Source of the DNA: an uncultured Acidimicrobiales bacterium
GTDB lineage: Bacteria > Actinomycetota > Acidimicrobiia > Acidimicrobiales > Bin134
Reading direction: 5' to 3'
Assembly: GCA_951813555.1 (NCBI GenBank)
Contig: OX638344.1
Location: 3,287,076 to 3,351,075, forward strand
DNA length: 64,000 bases
Part shown: one piece after another, positions 52,381 through 61,009 of the stretch
How positions within the stretch are numbered: the first letter of the stretch is position 1
How the letters are laid out: every line of letters starts with the position of its first letter
Notes under the pieces: generated by a model
Databases searched by the model: none
The model's input: only the letters and a program-made list of their open reading frames with translations
What the model was told of the DNA's origin: nothing
Program-made: the position numbers and the translations under genes

Positions 52381-52589
52381 ACCGACCGGGGCCGATAGCC
52401 GCGGTTTCGGGCTTCGGCCAGGGTGTCGGGTCCGAACACCAAGAACTGCTCCGATGCAACAAGTTCTTCGATGACCGACTCGTCGCTCACCTCATCCAAG
52501 TCGTACACCAACTGGTACCGCTTGTCCCCCACGTACCGAAAGCCCTCCAACGACCGCGGCCTGTCCATTCCCAAACCGTACCGTTTCAC
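52377..52589 (-). CDS. Small protein of unknown function
   Basis: A 70-residue protein beginning at GTG (52589), directly overlapping the stop of the next gene (TAGTG). The sequence RPRSLEGFRYVGDKRYQLVY, then FLVFGPDTLAEARNRGYRPR, looks like a compact conserved protein. An ATG at 52568 is an alternative start. No family was recognised. Confidence 0.6.
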   Translation of the reverse strand: MKRYGLGMDRPRSLEGFRYVGDKRYQLVYDLDEVSDESVIEELVASEQFLVFGPDTLAEARNRGYRPRSV

Positions 52590-53029
52590 TAGAGGGATTC
52601 CTCGGCTGGAGGGCCTAGCGCTCCGATTGCCTTGAGGTATTGGCTCTCAAGGTCGAGCACTACCACCACGTCGAGGGCGTCAATGTCCCTTTCAGACTCC
52701 GAGGCCTTGGCCAGCACGTAGTCCACCGAGTCGTCGTCGCTGGTCACCACCTCCTCGTCCTGGCTCTCCGCCTGCGTGGCGGTCACGTCGGCCCGCCCAT
52801 AGGTGGCAGAGCCCTGAAGCCGCAAGTGATCCAAGCGCCAGAGCAAGATCTCCTGCACTTCGCCATAGCTCAGCTTGGCCGAAAGAGCGTCGGGCAGACG
52901 CTCGGCCACAAAGTCCACCGCCTCGATGAGGTCATAAACCGCTCGATTCCGGGTGTGGGCCAGACGGGACGAAGCCCGCATCACCGCATAGGCAGCCAGC
53001 CCGACCACCAAGACCGCGGCGAGGATCAA
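52589..53029 (-). CDS. Membrane-anchored protein of unknown function
   Basis: A 146-residue protein with an N-terminal membrane helix (MILAAVLVVGLAAYAVM), then HTRNRAVYDLIEAVDFVAER and an acidic C-terminal half. It probably has its soluble part in the cytoplasm. It lies between the acyl-CoA dehydrogenase gene and the two small genes, separated by 8 bases from the former. Confidence 0.65.
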   Translation of the reverse strand: MILAAVLVVGLAAYAVMRASSRLAHTRNRAVYDLIEAVDFVAERLPDALSAKLSYGEVQEILLWRLDHLRLQGSATYGRADVTATQAESQDEEVVTSDDDSVDYVLAKASESERDIDALDVVVVLDLESQYLKAIGALGPPAEESL

Positions 53030-53037
53030 TAGGAGCG

Positions 53038-54153
53038 TCAGATGCCGATGCGCTGAGCCAGCAGCTCGCGGTGGTAGGTGGGGTCACCGAAGAGCAGCTC
53101 CGACGACTTGGCCCGCTTGAAGTACAAATGGGCGGGGTGCTCCCAGGTGAAGCCGATCCCGCCGTGGATCTGAATGTTCTCCGCCGAGGCGTGGAAGTAG
53201 GCCTCCGAGCAGTAGGCCTTGGCCAAGCTGGCCACCGAAGGGAGCTCATCGTTCAGCTCCGAGGCGCACCAGCCGGCGTAATAGGCGGCTGACTTGGCCG
53301 ACTCCACCTCCAGCAGCATGTCGGCGCACTTGTGCTTGATGGCCTGGAACGACCCGATGGGCCGTCCGAATTGCACCCGGTCTTTGGCGTATTGCACCGA
53401 CATGTCCAGGCACATCTGGGCGCCACCCACCTGCTCGGCGGCCAGGGCCACCGCGGCCAGGTCGAGCACTCGCTCCAGCACAGACCAGCCACCGCCCTCG
53501 GCCCCAACCAGGGTGACCGGAGTGTTGTCGAAGTCGAGTCGGGCCTGCTTGCGGGTCTGGTCCATGGTGGACAGCGCAATGCGGGTCAACCCCTCGGCGT
53601 CGCCCGGACACCAGAACAGGCTGACCCCGCCGGCGGTGCGGGCGGCCACCAGCACCACATCAGCGGTGTGGCCGTCGATCACGAACATCTTGGTGCCGCT
53701 GATGCTCCAGCCGTCGCCCTCAGAGTCGGACTCAACAGTGATGCCCGACTCGTCCCAGCGGCCGTTCTCCTCGGTAAAGGCCAGCGCGGCCACCGTCTCA
53801 CCGGCGGCGATGCCGGGCAGCAGGGCGGCCTTGGCCTCCTCGTCCCCGCTGTGGATGAGGGCATTGGCGGCCAATACGACGCTGGAGAAGAACGGAGCGC
53901 ACAGCAGCGCCCGGCCCATCTCCTCGAGCACCACGATCAGCTCGACATAGCTGAAGCCGCTGCCTCCGTATTCCTCGGGGATGATGAGCCCCTGCAATCC
54001 GAGTTGCTCAGCCATCTGGTTCCAGACCGCGTCGTCATAGCCCTTCTCGGTGTCCATCTGCTCTCGGACCGCCGATTCTGGAGATTTGTCCTCTAAGAAC
54101 TGCCGCACGAAGCGCCGCAGTTCCTCTTGTTCCTCGCTGAAGGCAAAATTCAC
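53038..54153 (-). CDS. Acyl-CoA dehydrogenase
   Basis: A 371-residue FAD enzyme. It has the N-terminal helical part (FSEEQEELRRFVRQFLEDKS), GLIIPEEYGGSGFSYVELIV, ALAFTEENGRWDESGI, KMFVIDGHTADVVLVAARTA and a C-terminal ENIQIHGGIGFTWEHPAHLYF. This last block is typical of FadE-type subunits that work in pairs; some partners lack the catalytic glutamate. Its redox partner and chain-length specificity are unknown. Confidence 0.9.
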   Translation of the reverse strand: MNFAFSEEQEELRRFVRQFLEDKSPESAVREQMDTEKGYDDAVWNQMAEQLGLQGLIIPEEYGGSGFSYVELIVVLEEMGRALLCAPFFSSVVLAANALIHSGDEEAKAALLPGIAAGETVAALAFTEENGRWDESGITVESDSEGDGWSISGTKMFVIDGHTADVVLVAARTAGGVSLFWCPGDAEGLTRIALSTMDQTRKQARLDFDNTPVTLVGAEGGGWSVLERVLDLAAVALAAEQVGGAQMCLDMSVQYAKDRVQFGRPIGSFQAIKHKCADMLLEVESAKSAAYYAGWCASELNDELPSVASLAKAYCSEAYFHASAENIQIHGGIGFTWEHPAHLYFKRAKSSELLFGDPTYHRELLAQRIGI

Positions 54154-54276
54154 AGCTCTGTTTCTACTAGACCGCGCCCCGAGTAGCCACGCTCGAACCT
54201 GTCACCGGTTGTCGTGATGGGGCACAATCGAGGTGACAATCAGAATTCCCTGAGTCGGAGAGTGAGTAGCACCGCC

Positions 54277-54885
54277 ATGACCCTGCACTGGCAAGACACC
54301 CAGGCCGAAATCCACAAGGTGGTGGTGGGCCCGATGGACAACAACGTCTTCGTAATCCGTTGCCGCCAAACGGGCGATGCAGCGCTGATCGACGCGGCCA
54401 ACGAGCACGAGCGGCTGTTGGAGCTGTGCTCCACCCTCGGCGTCCGCACCGTTCTGGAGACACATGGGCACTGGGACCACATCCAGGCCATACCCGCAGT
54501 GCGCGACGCCGGCTACGAGGTGGGAGTCACCGCCGAGGATGCCGTCATGCTCGACTCCTACGACTACTTGCTCGAGGATGAATCGGTGATCGATGTGGGC
54601 CGGCTCCGCCTGCACTGCATCCACACGCCCGGCCATACCCCGGGGTCGATGTCGTTCCGCTTGGAAGGATCACCCATCCTGTTCTCGGGCGACACCCTCT
54701 TCCCCGGCGGTCCCGGTGCCACTGGCTTCGAGGGCGGCGACTTCGACACCATCATCGCCTCCATCGAACAGCGCCTGTTCTCTCCCCTGTCGGCCGACAC
54801 TATGGTGTTGCCCGGACACGGCGACCAAACCACCATCGGCGCTGAAACCCCGTCCCTCCAAGAATGGATCGATCGGGGCTGGTAG
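54277..54885 (+). CDS. Metallo-beta-lactamase fold hydrolase (glyoxalase II-like)
   Basis: About 202 residues. The metal motif THGHWDHI (HxHxDH) lies near residue 65, further ligands are in HTPGHTPGSMSF and FSGDTLFPGGPG, and the last in VLPGHGD. These define a dinuclear-metal hydrolase. The frame is open to 54214, but the ATG at 54277 places the fold at the usual distance. It is divergent from the acyl-CoA dehydrogenase gene and 71 bases before sufC. It may hydrolyse a thioester or glutathione-type substrate. Confidence 0.88.
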   Translation: MTLHWQDTQAEIHKVVVGPMDNNVFVIRCRQTGDAALIDAANEHERLLELCSTLGVRTVLETHGHWDHIQAIPAVRDAGYEVGVTAEDAVMLDSYDYLLEDESVIDVGRLRLHCIHTPGHTPGSMSFRLEGSPILFSGDTLFPGGPGATGFEGGDFDTIIASIEQRLFSPLSADTMVLPGHGDQTTIGAETPSLQEWIDRGW

Positions 54886-54956
54886 TCCAGCGCCTTGACC
54901 GGCGTTCCCGCTTTCCGGTGGTAGGGATAACGACTCCTCCGACGTAGACTGATCTG

Positions 54957-55715
54957 GTGAGCCAGCCCGAGGCCCCGCTGTTCGAGGTCGAAAATCTGCA
55001 TGTGGCCACGGCCGAAGACGGCATCCCGATTCTGTCGGGTATCGACCTCACCGTTCGAGCGGGTGAGGTGCATGCCCTGATGGGGCCCAACGGCTCGGGC
55101 AAGTCAACTCTGGCCAGCGCACTATTGGCCAGTCCCGAATACGAGGTAACCGGGGGGCGGATCCGCTTCAAGGGCGACGACATCACCGACTGGCCCGCCG
55201 ACGTACGGGGCAAGGCCGGGCTGTTTCTGGCCTTTCAATACCCTCAGGAGTTCCCCGGCGTGTCGGTGATGAACTTCCTGCGCCAGGCCCTGTCGGCCCG
55301 CAAGGGCATCGACCTGTCGGTGCTTGAACTGAGGCTGGCGGTTATGGAGTGGATGGAGCGGTTCAACATGGACCCCTCCTTTGCCGACCGCTATCTGAAC
55401 GACGGGTTCTCCGGCGGCGAGAAGAAGCGCAATGAAGTGCTCCAGCTGGCCATTTTGGAGCCGGAGATGGCCATCTTGGACGAGACCGACTCCGGCCTGG
55501 ACATCGATGCCCTCAAGATCGTGGCCAGCGGGGTGCAGGAAGTGCGGGACTCCCGCTCGGAGATGGGGGTGCTGGCCATCACCCACTTCCGCCGGCTGCT
55601 CGACCACCTCAAACCCGACCACGTCCATATCCTGATGAACGGGAAGATCGCGGCCAGCGGCGGCTTCGAGTTGGCCGCCCAACTGGATGCGGAGGGGTAC
55701 GAGGCATGGCGCTAG
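54957..55715 (+). CDS. sufC: SUF Fe-S cluster assembly ATPase SufC
   Basis: A 252-residue ABC ATPase starting at GTG. Walker A GPNGSGKST, the SufC-specific LAFQYPQEFPGVSVMNFLRQ, the signature FSGGEKKRNEVLQ and Walker B AILDETDSGLDIDALK are present. It binds SufB and SufD and drives cluster assembly. The gene overlaps sufS by 10 bases. A second sufC lies at 61939-62730. Confidence 0.95.
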   Translation: MSQPEAPLFEVENLHVATAEDGIPILSGIDLTVRAGEVHALMGPNGSGKSTLASALLASPEYEVTGGRIRFKGDDITDWPADVRGKAGLFLAFQYPQEFPGVSVMNFLRQALSARKGIDLSVLELRLAVMEWMERFNMDPSFADRYLNDGFSGGEKKRNEVLQLAILEPEMAILDETDSGLDIDALKIVASGVQEVRDSRSEMGVLAITHFRRLLDHLKPDHVHILMNGKIAASGGFELAAQLDAEGYEAWR

Positions 55716-56938
55716 ACCCAGCCTCAATCCGTGCCGATTTCCCCATCATGTGCCGGCAGGTACACGGTCACCGCCTGGTGTATCTCGACTCGGCGGCCAC
55801 CTCGCAAAAGCCCAAACCGGTGATCGACGCGCTAACCGACTATTACGAGCGCTACAACTCCAACGTTCATCGGGGCTCCTACCAGTTGGCGGTGGAGGCC
55901 ACCGAGGCGTTGGAGGCGGCTCGGGCCAAGGTCGCCGCGTTCATCGGAGCCTCTCGAGACGCTGAAGTAGTCTTCGCCAAGAACGCCACCGAGGCAATCA
56001 ACCTGGTGGCCCGAACCTGGGGTCGTGCCAATCTGGGGCCGGGTGACCCAGTGGTGATCACCGAGCTTGAGCACCACGCCAACATCGTTCCCTGGCACAT
56101 GCTGACCGCCGAACTGGGCATCGAGCTGCGCTGGATTCCCATCGACGCCAACGGCCACTTAGACCTGACCGACCTCGACCGCCTGCTCGACGGTGCCCGG
56201 CTAGTGAGCGTGGCCGCCGTGTCCAACGTGCTGGGCACCATCAATCCCATCCGCCAGCTGGCCGACGCCGCCCACCGGGCAGGAGCGCTCATGATGGTGG
56301 ACGCCAGCCAGTACACCCCCCATCTGTCCACCGACGTGGGGGAGATGGGGGCCGACTTTGTGGCCTTCACCGGCCACAAGATGTGCGGACCCACCGGAAT
56401 CGGGGTGCTGTGGGCCAAGTCCGAGCTGTTGGAGGCCATGCCGCCGTTCTTGGGCGGGGGCGAGATGATCCTCAACGTGACCAAAGAGGGTTTCAGCACC
56501 GCGGCGGTTCCCTGGAAATTCGAGGCCGGAACCCCGCCCATTGCCGAGGCGGTCGGGCTGGGAGCAGCGGTGGACTATCTCAATGGGCTGGGCATGGAGC
56601 AGATTCGAGAGCACGAGGTGGCCCTCACCGGCTATGCCCTGCGCACCCTGAACCAGCGCTATGGAGACGACATCACCATCCACGGGCCAACCGAGCCGGC
56701 TGAGCGGGGCGGAGTGCTTTCGTTCGAGTACAAGGGCATCCATCCCCACGACGTGGCCCAGGTGTTGGACCGTTCCGGGGTGTGCGTGCGGGCCGGCCAC
56801 CACTGTGCCAAGCCGCTCATGCGGGTGCTGGGCTGTGCCGCCACCAGCCGGGCATCGATGTACGTGTACAACGATGAATCAGACGTCGATGCCCTGGCCG
56901 ATGCCCTGGCCGATGCCGACGCCTTCTTCATTGAATAA
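55706..56938 (+). CDS. sufS: Cysteine desulfurase SufS
   Basis: A 410-residue class II PLP desulfurase. The PLP lysine is in FTGHKMCGPTGIGVLW, the phosphate region is LDSAATSQKP, and the persulfide cysteine is in RAGHHCAKPLM. The start at 55706 overlaps sufC. It supplies sulfur to SufU for cluster building. Confidence 0.96.
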   Translation: MALDPASIRADFPIMCRQVHGHRLVYLDSAATSQKPKPVIDALTDYYERYNSNVHRGSYQLAVEATEALEAARAKVAAFIGASRDAEVVFAKNATEAINLVARTWGRANLGPGDPVVITELEHHANIVPWHMLTAELGIELRWIPIDANGHLDLTDLDRLLDGARLVSVAAVSNVLGTINPIRQLADAAHRAGALMMVDASQYTPHLSTDVGEMGADFVAFTGHKMCGPTGIGVLWAKSELLEAMPPFLGGGEMILNVTKEGFSTAAVPWKFEAGTPPIAEAVGLGAAVDYLNGLGMEQIREHEVALTGYALRTLNQRYGDDITIHGPTEPAERGGVLSFEYKGIHPHDVAQVLDRSGVCVRAGHHCAKPLMRVLGCAATSRASMYVYNDESDVDALADALADADAFFIE

Positions 56939-57003
56939 AGCCGCTGAGAGCAGAATGACTGCATATCTTCGGGCTTTCAGCCGTAAACTGGTGATTCCCT
57001 GCC

Positions 57004-57474
57004 ATGCCTGATCTTGAAGACCTCTATCGCGAGATCATCCTCGACCACTACCGCAATCCCCGCAACCGGGGAGAGCTGGACACCCCGCCTGCGGTGCGGG
57101 CCGAGGGGTTCAATCCCCTGTGCGGCGACGAGGTGATTGTCTACGTGCGCTTGGCCAACGGGGTGATCGACGACATCAAGGTGGGCGGCCAAGGCTGTTC
57201 GATCAGCCAAGCCTCGGCATCGATGATGTCGGCCACCGTCATCGGTCGCACCACCGAGGAACTGCACCGGCTCAACCACGCCTTCAAGACCATGATGTCG
57301 ATAGAGCCCGACCCTGACGACCCGCCCCCCGCCAACGGCAATGGCGCCGATATCAAGCTCGGCGACCTGGAGGCCCTCAAGGGCGTGGTCAAGTTCCCCG
57401 TGCGAATCAAGTGCGCCACCTTGTCCTGGCACACGCTCACCCAAGCCCTCGAAGAAGCCCAAGCCACCGCCTGA
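57004..57474 (+). CDS. sufU: Zinc-dependent sulfurtransferase SufU
   Basis: A 156-residue IscU-fold protein. The zinc/sulfur ligands are in NPLCGDEVIV, GGQGCSISQAS and RIKCATLSWHTL. The spacing and the extra insertion before the last cysteine identify SufU rather than IscU. It accepts persulfide from SufS. It ends the plus-strand sufC-sufS-sufU group. Confidence 0.95.
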   Translation: MPDLEDLYREIILDHYRNPRNRGELDTPPAVRAEGFNPLCGDEVIVYVRLANGVIDDIKVGGQGCSISQASASMMSATVIGRTTEELHRLNHAFKTMMSIEPDPDDPPPANGNGADIKLGDLEALKGVVKFPVRIKCATLSWHTLTQALEEAQATA

Positions 57475-57494
57475 CTCGGCCTCGCCGTTCCTTC

Positions 57495-57510
57495 TTGAAC
57501 GGCCGTTCAA
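57495..57510. promoter_or_regulatory. Perfect 16-bp palindrome, putative TetR operator
   Basis: TTGAACGGCCGTTCAA is its own reverse complement. It lies 57 bases upstream of the Rieske oxygenase start. A TTGAAC / 16-base spacer / TAGCTT promoter would overlap it. A TetR-type gene closes the operon downstream and is the natural candidate for binding. Confidence 0.65.
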
Positions 57511-57567
57511 TACTGCTAGCTTGGAATCAGTGCTGCGGGGCCGTATTCGAATCCAGAACATCGCCCA

Positions 57568-58695
57568 ATGAGCGAAGGGGCTGTTGTCGACATCGGGCAG
57601 GGTTGGCATCCCGATCCCGGCGCCTCGTACTCGCTGCACGCCGATGCGTACACCAAGAAACGGTGGTTTGACGCCGACCAATCGGCAATCATCAGCCGGA
57701 CCTGGCAGTGGATCTGTCATAGCGAGAAGCTCCGCGACCGGGGGAATTTTGTGGCCGAAGCCATCGCCGGGCAGCCGATTGTTGCCATCCGCGGACAAGA
57801 CGGCGAGCTTCGAGCGTTCTACAACGTGTGCCAGCACCGGGCCCACGAGCTCGTAGAGGGCGAGGGTCGGCTGAATAACCTGGTCTGCCCCTACCACGGA
57901 TGGTCCTATGACCTAGCGGGCCAGCTTCAAGCCGCTCGCCACACCAATCACCTCGTTGACTTCGACACAGATCAGATCTGCCTCGAACCGGTGCAGATCA
58001 CCGAATTCGGCGGGTTCGTATACGCCAACCTCAACCCGGGGGCCGCTCCTCTGCAACAGCAGTCGGGTGACTTGGGGGCTGAGATCGCCCATTGGGCCCC
58101 CGATGTGGAACAGCTCACCTTCGCCCACCGCCTCTCATACAAGATCAACAGCAATTGGAAGAACGTGGTCGACAACTTCCTGGAGTGCTACCACTGCCAC
58201 ATCGCCCACAAGGATTTCGTGTCGCTGGTGAACATGGACACCTACGTGGTTACCACTCACGGCATCTACTCCAGCCACATGGCCGAGGCCGGCAAGACCG
58301 CGAACACCGCCTACGACGTGAGTGAGGCCACCGTTACCGATCACGCCGTGTGGTGGCTATGGCCCAACACCTGCATGATGCGATACCCGGGCCGGGGGAA
58401 CTTCATCGTGTTGAAGATCACCCCCGTCGCCCCCGACCTCACCTTTGAGACATACGACTTCTACTTGGAGACTGCCGAGCCCAACGAAGCCGAGATCGAG
58501 TCGATCCGCTATCTCGACGAAGTCCTACAGGTGGAGGACATCAACCTGGTGGAGAGCGTGCAGCGGGGCATGTCGACTCCGGCGTTCCAGCAGGGCCGCA
58601 TTGTCAACGACCCCAGCGGGTCGGGGCTATCAGAGCACGGTGTCCATCATTTCCATGGTCTTGTCCTCGATGCCTACAAGGGAGCCGCAACATGA
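57568..58695 (+). CDS. Rieske non-heme iron oxygenase, alpha subunit
   Basis: A 375-residue ring-hydroxylating-type oxygenase. The Rieske cluster ligands are CQHRAHELV and CPYHGWSYDL (CxH...CxxH), and the mononuclear iron site is in DNFLECYHCHIAHKDF with two histidines, the third ligand lying later. The closest families act on carnitine-like or aromatic substrates, so the substrate is unclear. No reductase or ferredoxin gene is adjacent. It overlaps the SDR gene as ATGA. Confidence 0.88.
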   Translation: MSEGAVVDIGQGWHPDPGASYSLHADAYTKKRWFDADQSAIISRTWQWICHSEKLRDRGNFVAEAIAGQPIVAIRGQDGELRAFYNVCQHRAHELVEGEGRLNNLVCPYHGWSYDLAGQLQAARHTNHLVDFDTDQICLEPVQITEFGGFVYANLNPGAAPLQQQSGDLGAEIAHWAPDVEQLTFAHRLSYKINSNWKNVVDNFLECYHCHIAHKDFVSLVNMDTYVVTTHGIYSSHMAEAGKTANTAYDVSEATVTDHAVWWLWPNTCMMRYPGRGNFIVLKITPVAPDLTFETYDFYLETAEPNEAEIESIRYLDEVLQVEDINLVESVQRGMSTPAFQQGRIVNDPSGSGLSEHGVHHFHGLVLDAYKGAAT

Positions 58696-59459
58696 CGGGA
58701 ACGCTGGAGGGACGGGTCGCCTTGGTGACCGGCGGACGGGGCGGGGCCGGAAGCGCCGTCTGCCGACGCTTCGTGGATGAGGGCGCCCATGTGTACGCCG
58801 CCGGGCTCAGCGACGAAGGCTCGATTGGCGGCGAGCCCGCGGCCGGTGAATTCCTCCGGTTCGATGTCACCTCCGAGGATGAGGTCACGGCCGGCATCGC
58901 CGCCATCGAGTCGGCTCGGGGCCGGCTCGACATCGTGGTCAACGCAGCCGGCATCGAGATCGAGAAGACGGTGGAAGACACCTCGCTGGAGGATTGGAAC
59001 CGCATCTTTGCCATCAACGTCACCGGCACGTTTCTCACATCGAAGCACGCTCTGCCGCTGCTTCGCCGGTCGAACCACGCGTCCATCGTGAACTTCGGCT
59101 CCTACGACGGCTTCATCGCTGATCCCAAGTTGGCCGCCTACTGCGCCACCAAGGGGGCAGTGCACGCCCTCACCAAGGCGATGGCCTGTGACCACGGGCG
59201 AGAGGGCATTCGGGTGAACGCCATCTGCCCGGGCTACATCGACACCCCGATGCTCGACCAGTTCTACCCCGATGGCGTCGATCCGGCCGATGCCCTCGCC
59301 GAAGCCGAGCGGATCCACCCTCTGGGCACAATCGGCACACCCACCGACATGGCCAACCTGGTCCACTGGCTGGTCTCCGATGAGGCCCGCTACGCCACGG
59401 GCCAGTTGTGGGTGCTCGACGGAGGAATCTCCGCGCAAGTCCAACAAATGAGATTCTAG
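58692..59459 (+). CDS. Short-chain dehydrogenase/reductase
   Basis: A 255-residue classical SDR. VALVTGGRGGAGSAVCRRF binds the cofactor, DIVVNAAGIEIEKT marks the central strand, VNFGSYDG and YCATKGAVHALTK hold the catalytic Ser/Tyr/Lys, and PTDMANLVHWLVSDEARYATG closes the fold. It probably oxidises the product of the oxygenase. It is followed by the TetR gene. Confidence 0.88.
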   Translation: MTGTLEGRVALVTGGRGGAGSAVCRRFVDEGAHVYAAGLSDEGSIGGEPAAGEFLRFDVTSEDEVTAGIAAIESARGRLDIVVNAAGIEIEKTVEDTSLEDWNRIFAINVTGTFLTSKHALPLLRRSNHASIVNFGSYDGFIADPKLAAYCATKGAVHALTKAMACDHGREGIRVNAICPGYIDTPMLDQFYPDGVDPADALAEAERIHPLGTIGTPTDMANLVHWLVSDEARYATGQLWVLDGGISAQVQQMRF

Positions 59460-59461
59460 CC

Positions 59462-60025
59462 GTGGCGGAGGCCGTGGCCCTGGCCGACGAGCGAATCCTC
59501 GACGCCACCCTCGCCGTTCTGGCCCGAGAGGGCATCGCTGGCGTCAGTATGCGGGCCGTGGCCCGTGAGGCCGGCGTCGCCGTCGGCCTGGCCAACTACC
59601 ACTTCGAGAACAAGACTTCGCTGATATGTGCCGCTCTGCGCCGGGTGGGCGAACAGGACCTTGAGCTGGTTACTCCCCCGCACGATGCAGCCGCCCCCGA
59701 TCAGCTTCGCCACTGCCTGCGACAAGCCCTCGACCCTGCCTTTCTGGCCCCCGACTACCTGAGCCTGCGTCTCCAGCTGTGGTCGCTGGCCGGTGTCGAT
59801 CCTCAGTTCGCCGACATCAACCAGACCGCCCAACGTCGCTATCTCGCAAAACTCGCCGACCTCATCGCTTCCGCCCGTCCCGATCTCCACCGCACCGAAG
59901 TCGAGCGGCGGGCATCCGACATACTCATAGAACAAAACGGCGTCTGGCTCACCGCCATCCTCATCCCCGACCGCAAAGCCGTAGAACGAGCCCTCAACCG
60001 CTGCGAAAACCTCGCCTTCCGCTGA
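59462..60025 (+). CDS. TetR-family transcriptional regulator
   Basis: About 187 residues starting at GTG, 3 bases after the SDR stop; the frame is open to 59408 but the helix-turn-helix is complete from 59462. The DNA-binding part reads ILDATLAVLAREGIAGVSMR followed by AVAREAGVAVGLANYHFENK. A small-molecule-binding helical domain follows. It most likely controls the oxygenase/SDR operon through the palindrome at 57495-57510. Confidence 0.88.
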   Translation: MAEAVALADERILDATLAVLAREGIAGVSMRAVAREAGVAVGLANYHFENKTSLICAALRRVGEQDLELVTPPHDAAAPDQLRHCLRQALDPAFLAPDYLSLRLQLWSLAGVDPQFADINQTAQRRYLAKLADLIASARPDLHRTEVERRASDILIEQNGVWLTAILIPDRKAVERALNRCENLAFR

Positions 60026-60059
60026 GCCGATCCTGACTATGTTCAAGCTGTGACCATCA

Positions 60060-60149
60060 CTGCCCAAGGAGATCATCGAGGCATGCAGAGCCGCTCTCGT
60101 CGATGGCAGCCTCGAAGTGGATCTCAAAGCACTCGCGGCGCGTTTCTAA
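60060..60149 (+). pseudogene. Possible C-terminal coding remnant
   Basis: An open stretch of 29 codons with no start codon of its own reads PKEIIEACRAALVDGSLEVD and then LKALAARF before a stop. The pattern resembles the C-terminal helix of FlgM-like or similar small proteins. It could be a remnant of a lost gene or chance. It lies in the gap between the TetR gene and the antitoxin gene. Confidence 0.2.
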
Positions 60150-60195
60150 GAGGGTCAGCAGCAGAAATGTCGGGTGGTGGGCCAACTGCTCCCCC

Positions 60196-60223
60196 TATAC
60201 TGACTAGAGCGCTGACTAGTCAG
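60196..60223 (+). promoter_or_regulatory. Operator/promoter of the toxin-antitoxin pair
   Basis: A -10-like TATACT at 60196-60201 is followed by CTGACTAG at 60200-60207 and a perfect 12-bp palindrome CTGACTAGTCAG at 60212-60223. The first CTGACTAG repeats the left half of the palindrome 12 bases away. Phd-type antitoxins bind such palindromes to repress their own operon. Confidence 0.6.
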
Positions 60224-60241
60224 TAAGTGGTCGGAGGGAAC

Positions 60242-60505
60242 ATGGAAGAAAAGGCGTGGCAGGTGCAGGAGGCGAAGGCTCGTTTCAGCGAGTTGCTGGA
60301 GACCAGCATTGCTCACGGGCCCCAAGTGGTCACGAAGCGGGGGGTGGAGACGGCGGTAGTGGTCCCAATTGACCAATGGCGCCAGCTTGTGGGGAAGGCC
60401 AAGCCGAGCCTGAAAGAGCTACTGCTCGACACGGAGGCTCGAACAGAAGCGTTGACCCCGCCTCGTGGAGGACTCCGCCAACGAGAACCGTTGACTTTTG
60501 ACTAG
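60242..60505 (+). CDS. Phd/YefM-family antitoxin
   Basis: An 87-residue protein starting at the ATG at 60242 with GGAGGG upstream. The N-terminal WQVQEAKARFSELLETSIAHGP and VVTKRGVETAVVVPIDQWRQ are the Phd dimer and DNA-binding fold. The C-terminal part (SLKELLLDTEAR and on) would be the disordered toxin-neutralising segment. It precedes the PIN toxin by 3 bases. Confidence 0.9.
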   Translation: MEEKAWQVQEAKARFSELLETSIAHGPQVVTKRGVETAVVVPIDQWRQLVGKAKPSLKELLLDTEARTEALTPPRGGLRQREPLTFD

Positions 60506-60508
60506 ACC

Positions 60509-60910
60509 ATGTACCTCCTTGACACCAACGTGGTCTCTGAGCTTCGTCGCCCCCGCCCCCACCAATCGGTGCTGAACTGGATACAGGACATCCCGGCAGA
60601 AGAACTGCAATTGTCAGCGGTCACCATTGGCGAGATCCAGGCTGGAATCGAGATCACCCGAGAGCAGGATCCGGCCAAGGCAGGAGAAATCGAGGCCTGG
60701 CTGGAACGGGTACTTGATGCCTACGACGTCTTACCGGTAGACGCCGCCGCGTTTCGTCAGTGGGCCCGGTTGATGCACCGACAGTCTGACAAGCTGGTTC
60801 AGGATGCCTTGATTGCTGCCGTTGCCATTGTCCACCGGTTGACCGTGGTCACTCGAAACACACGCGACTTCGATCAATTCGATGTCCCAGTGCTCAATCC
60901 CTTTGCCTAA
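60509..60910 (+). CDS. PIN-domain toxin (VapC/FitB-like)
   Basis: A 133-residue PIN nuclease. The acidic metal residues are in MYLLDTNVVSEL (Asp), VTIGEIQAGIE (Glu), VQDALIAAVAI (Asp) and TRNTRDFDQF (Asp). The toxin probably cleaves RNA when not bound by the Phd-type antitoxin encoded upstream. Its stop codon overlaps the remnant of a PCD gene on the other strand. Confidence 0.92.
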   Translation: MYLLDTNVVSELRRPRPHQSVLNWIQDIPAEELQLSAVTIGEIQAGIEITREQDPAKAGEIEAWLERVLDAYDVLPVDAAAFRQWARLMHRQSDKLVQDALIAAVAIVHRLTVVTRNTRDFDQFDVPVLNPFA

Positions 60911-60990
60911 TCCAGGGCGTTGATGAGGCGGGCGAACTCCAAGCCCAGCTCGGTGAGGCCGCCGGCGGCGTGGTTGGTGAGAGATACCAA
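60907..60990 (-). pseudogene. Truncated 3' fragment of a pterin carbinolamine dehydratase gene
   Basis: On the minus strand this segment reads SLTNHAAGGLTELGLEFARL and INALD, then stops. The intact dehydratase at 61649-61948 ends ITNHAAGGLTELDLEFARRV and NAVG. Bases 60917-60980 align without gaps to 61659-61722 with about 56 of 64 identical. The rest of the gene is missing. This is a partial duplicate in the same orientation. Confidence 0.75.
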
Positions 60991-61009
60991 CGGCGGCTGA
61001 CGGATGGGT

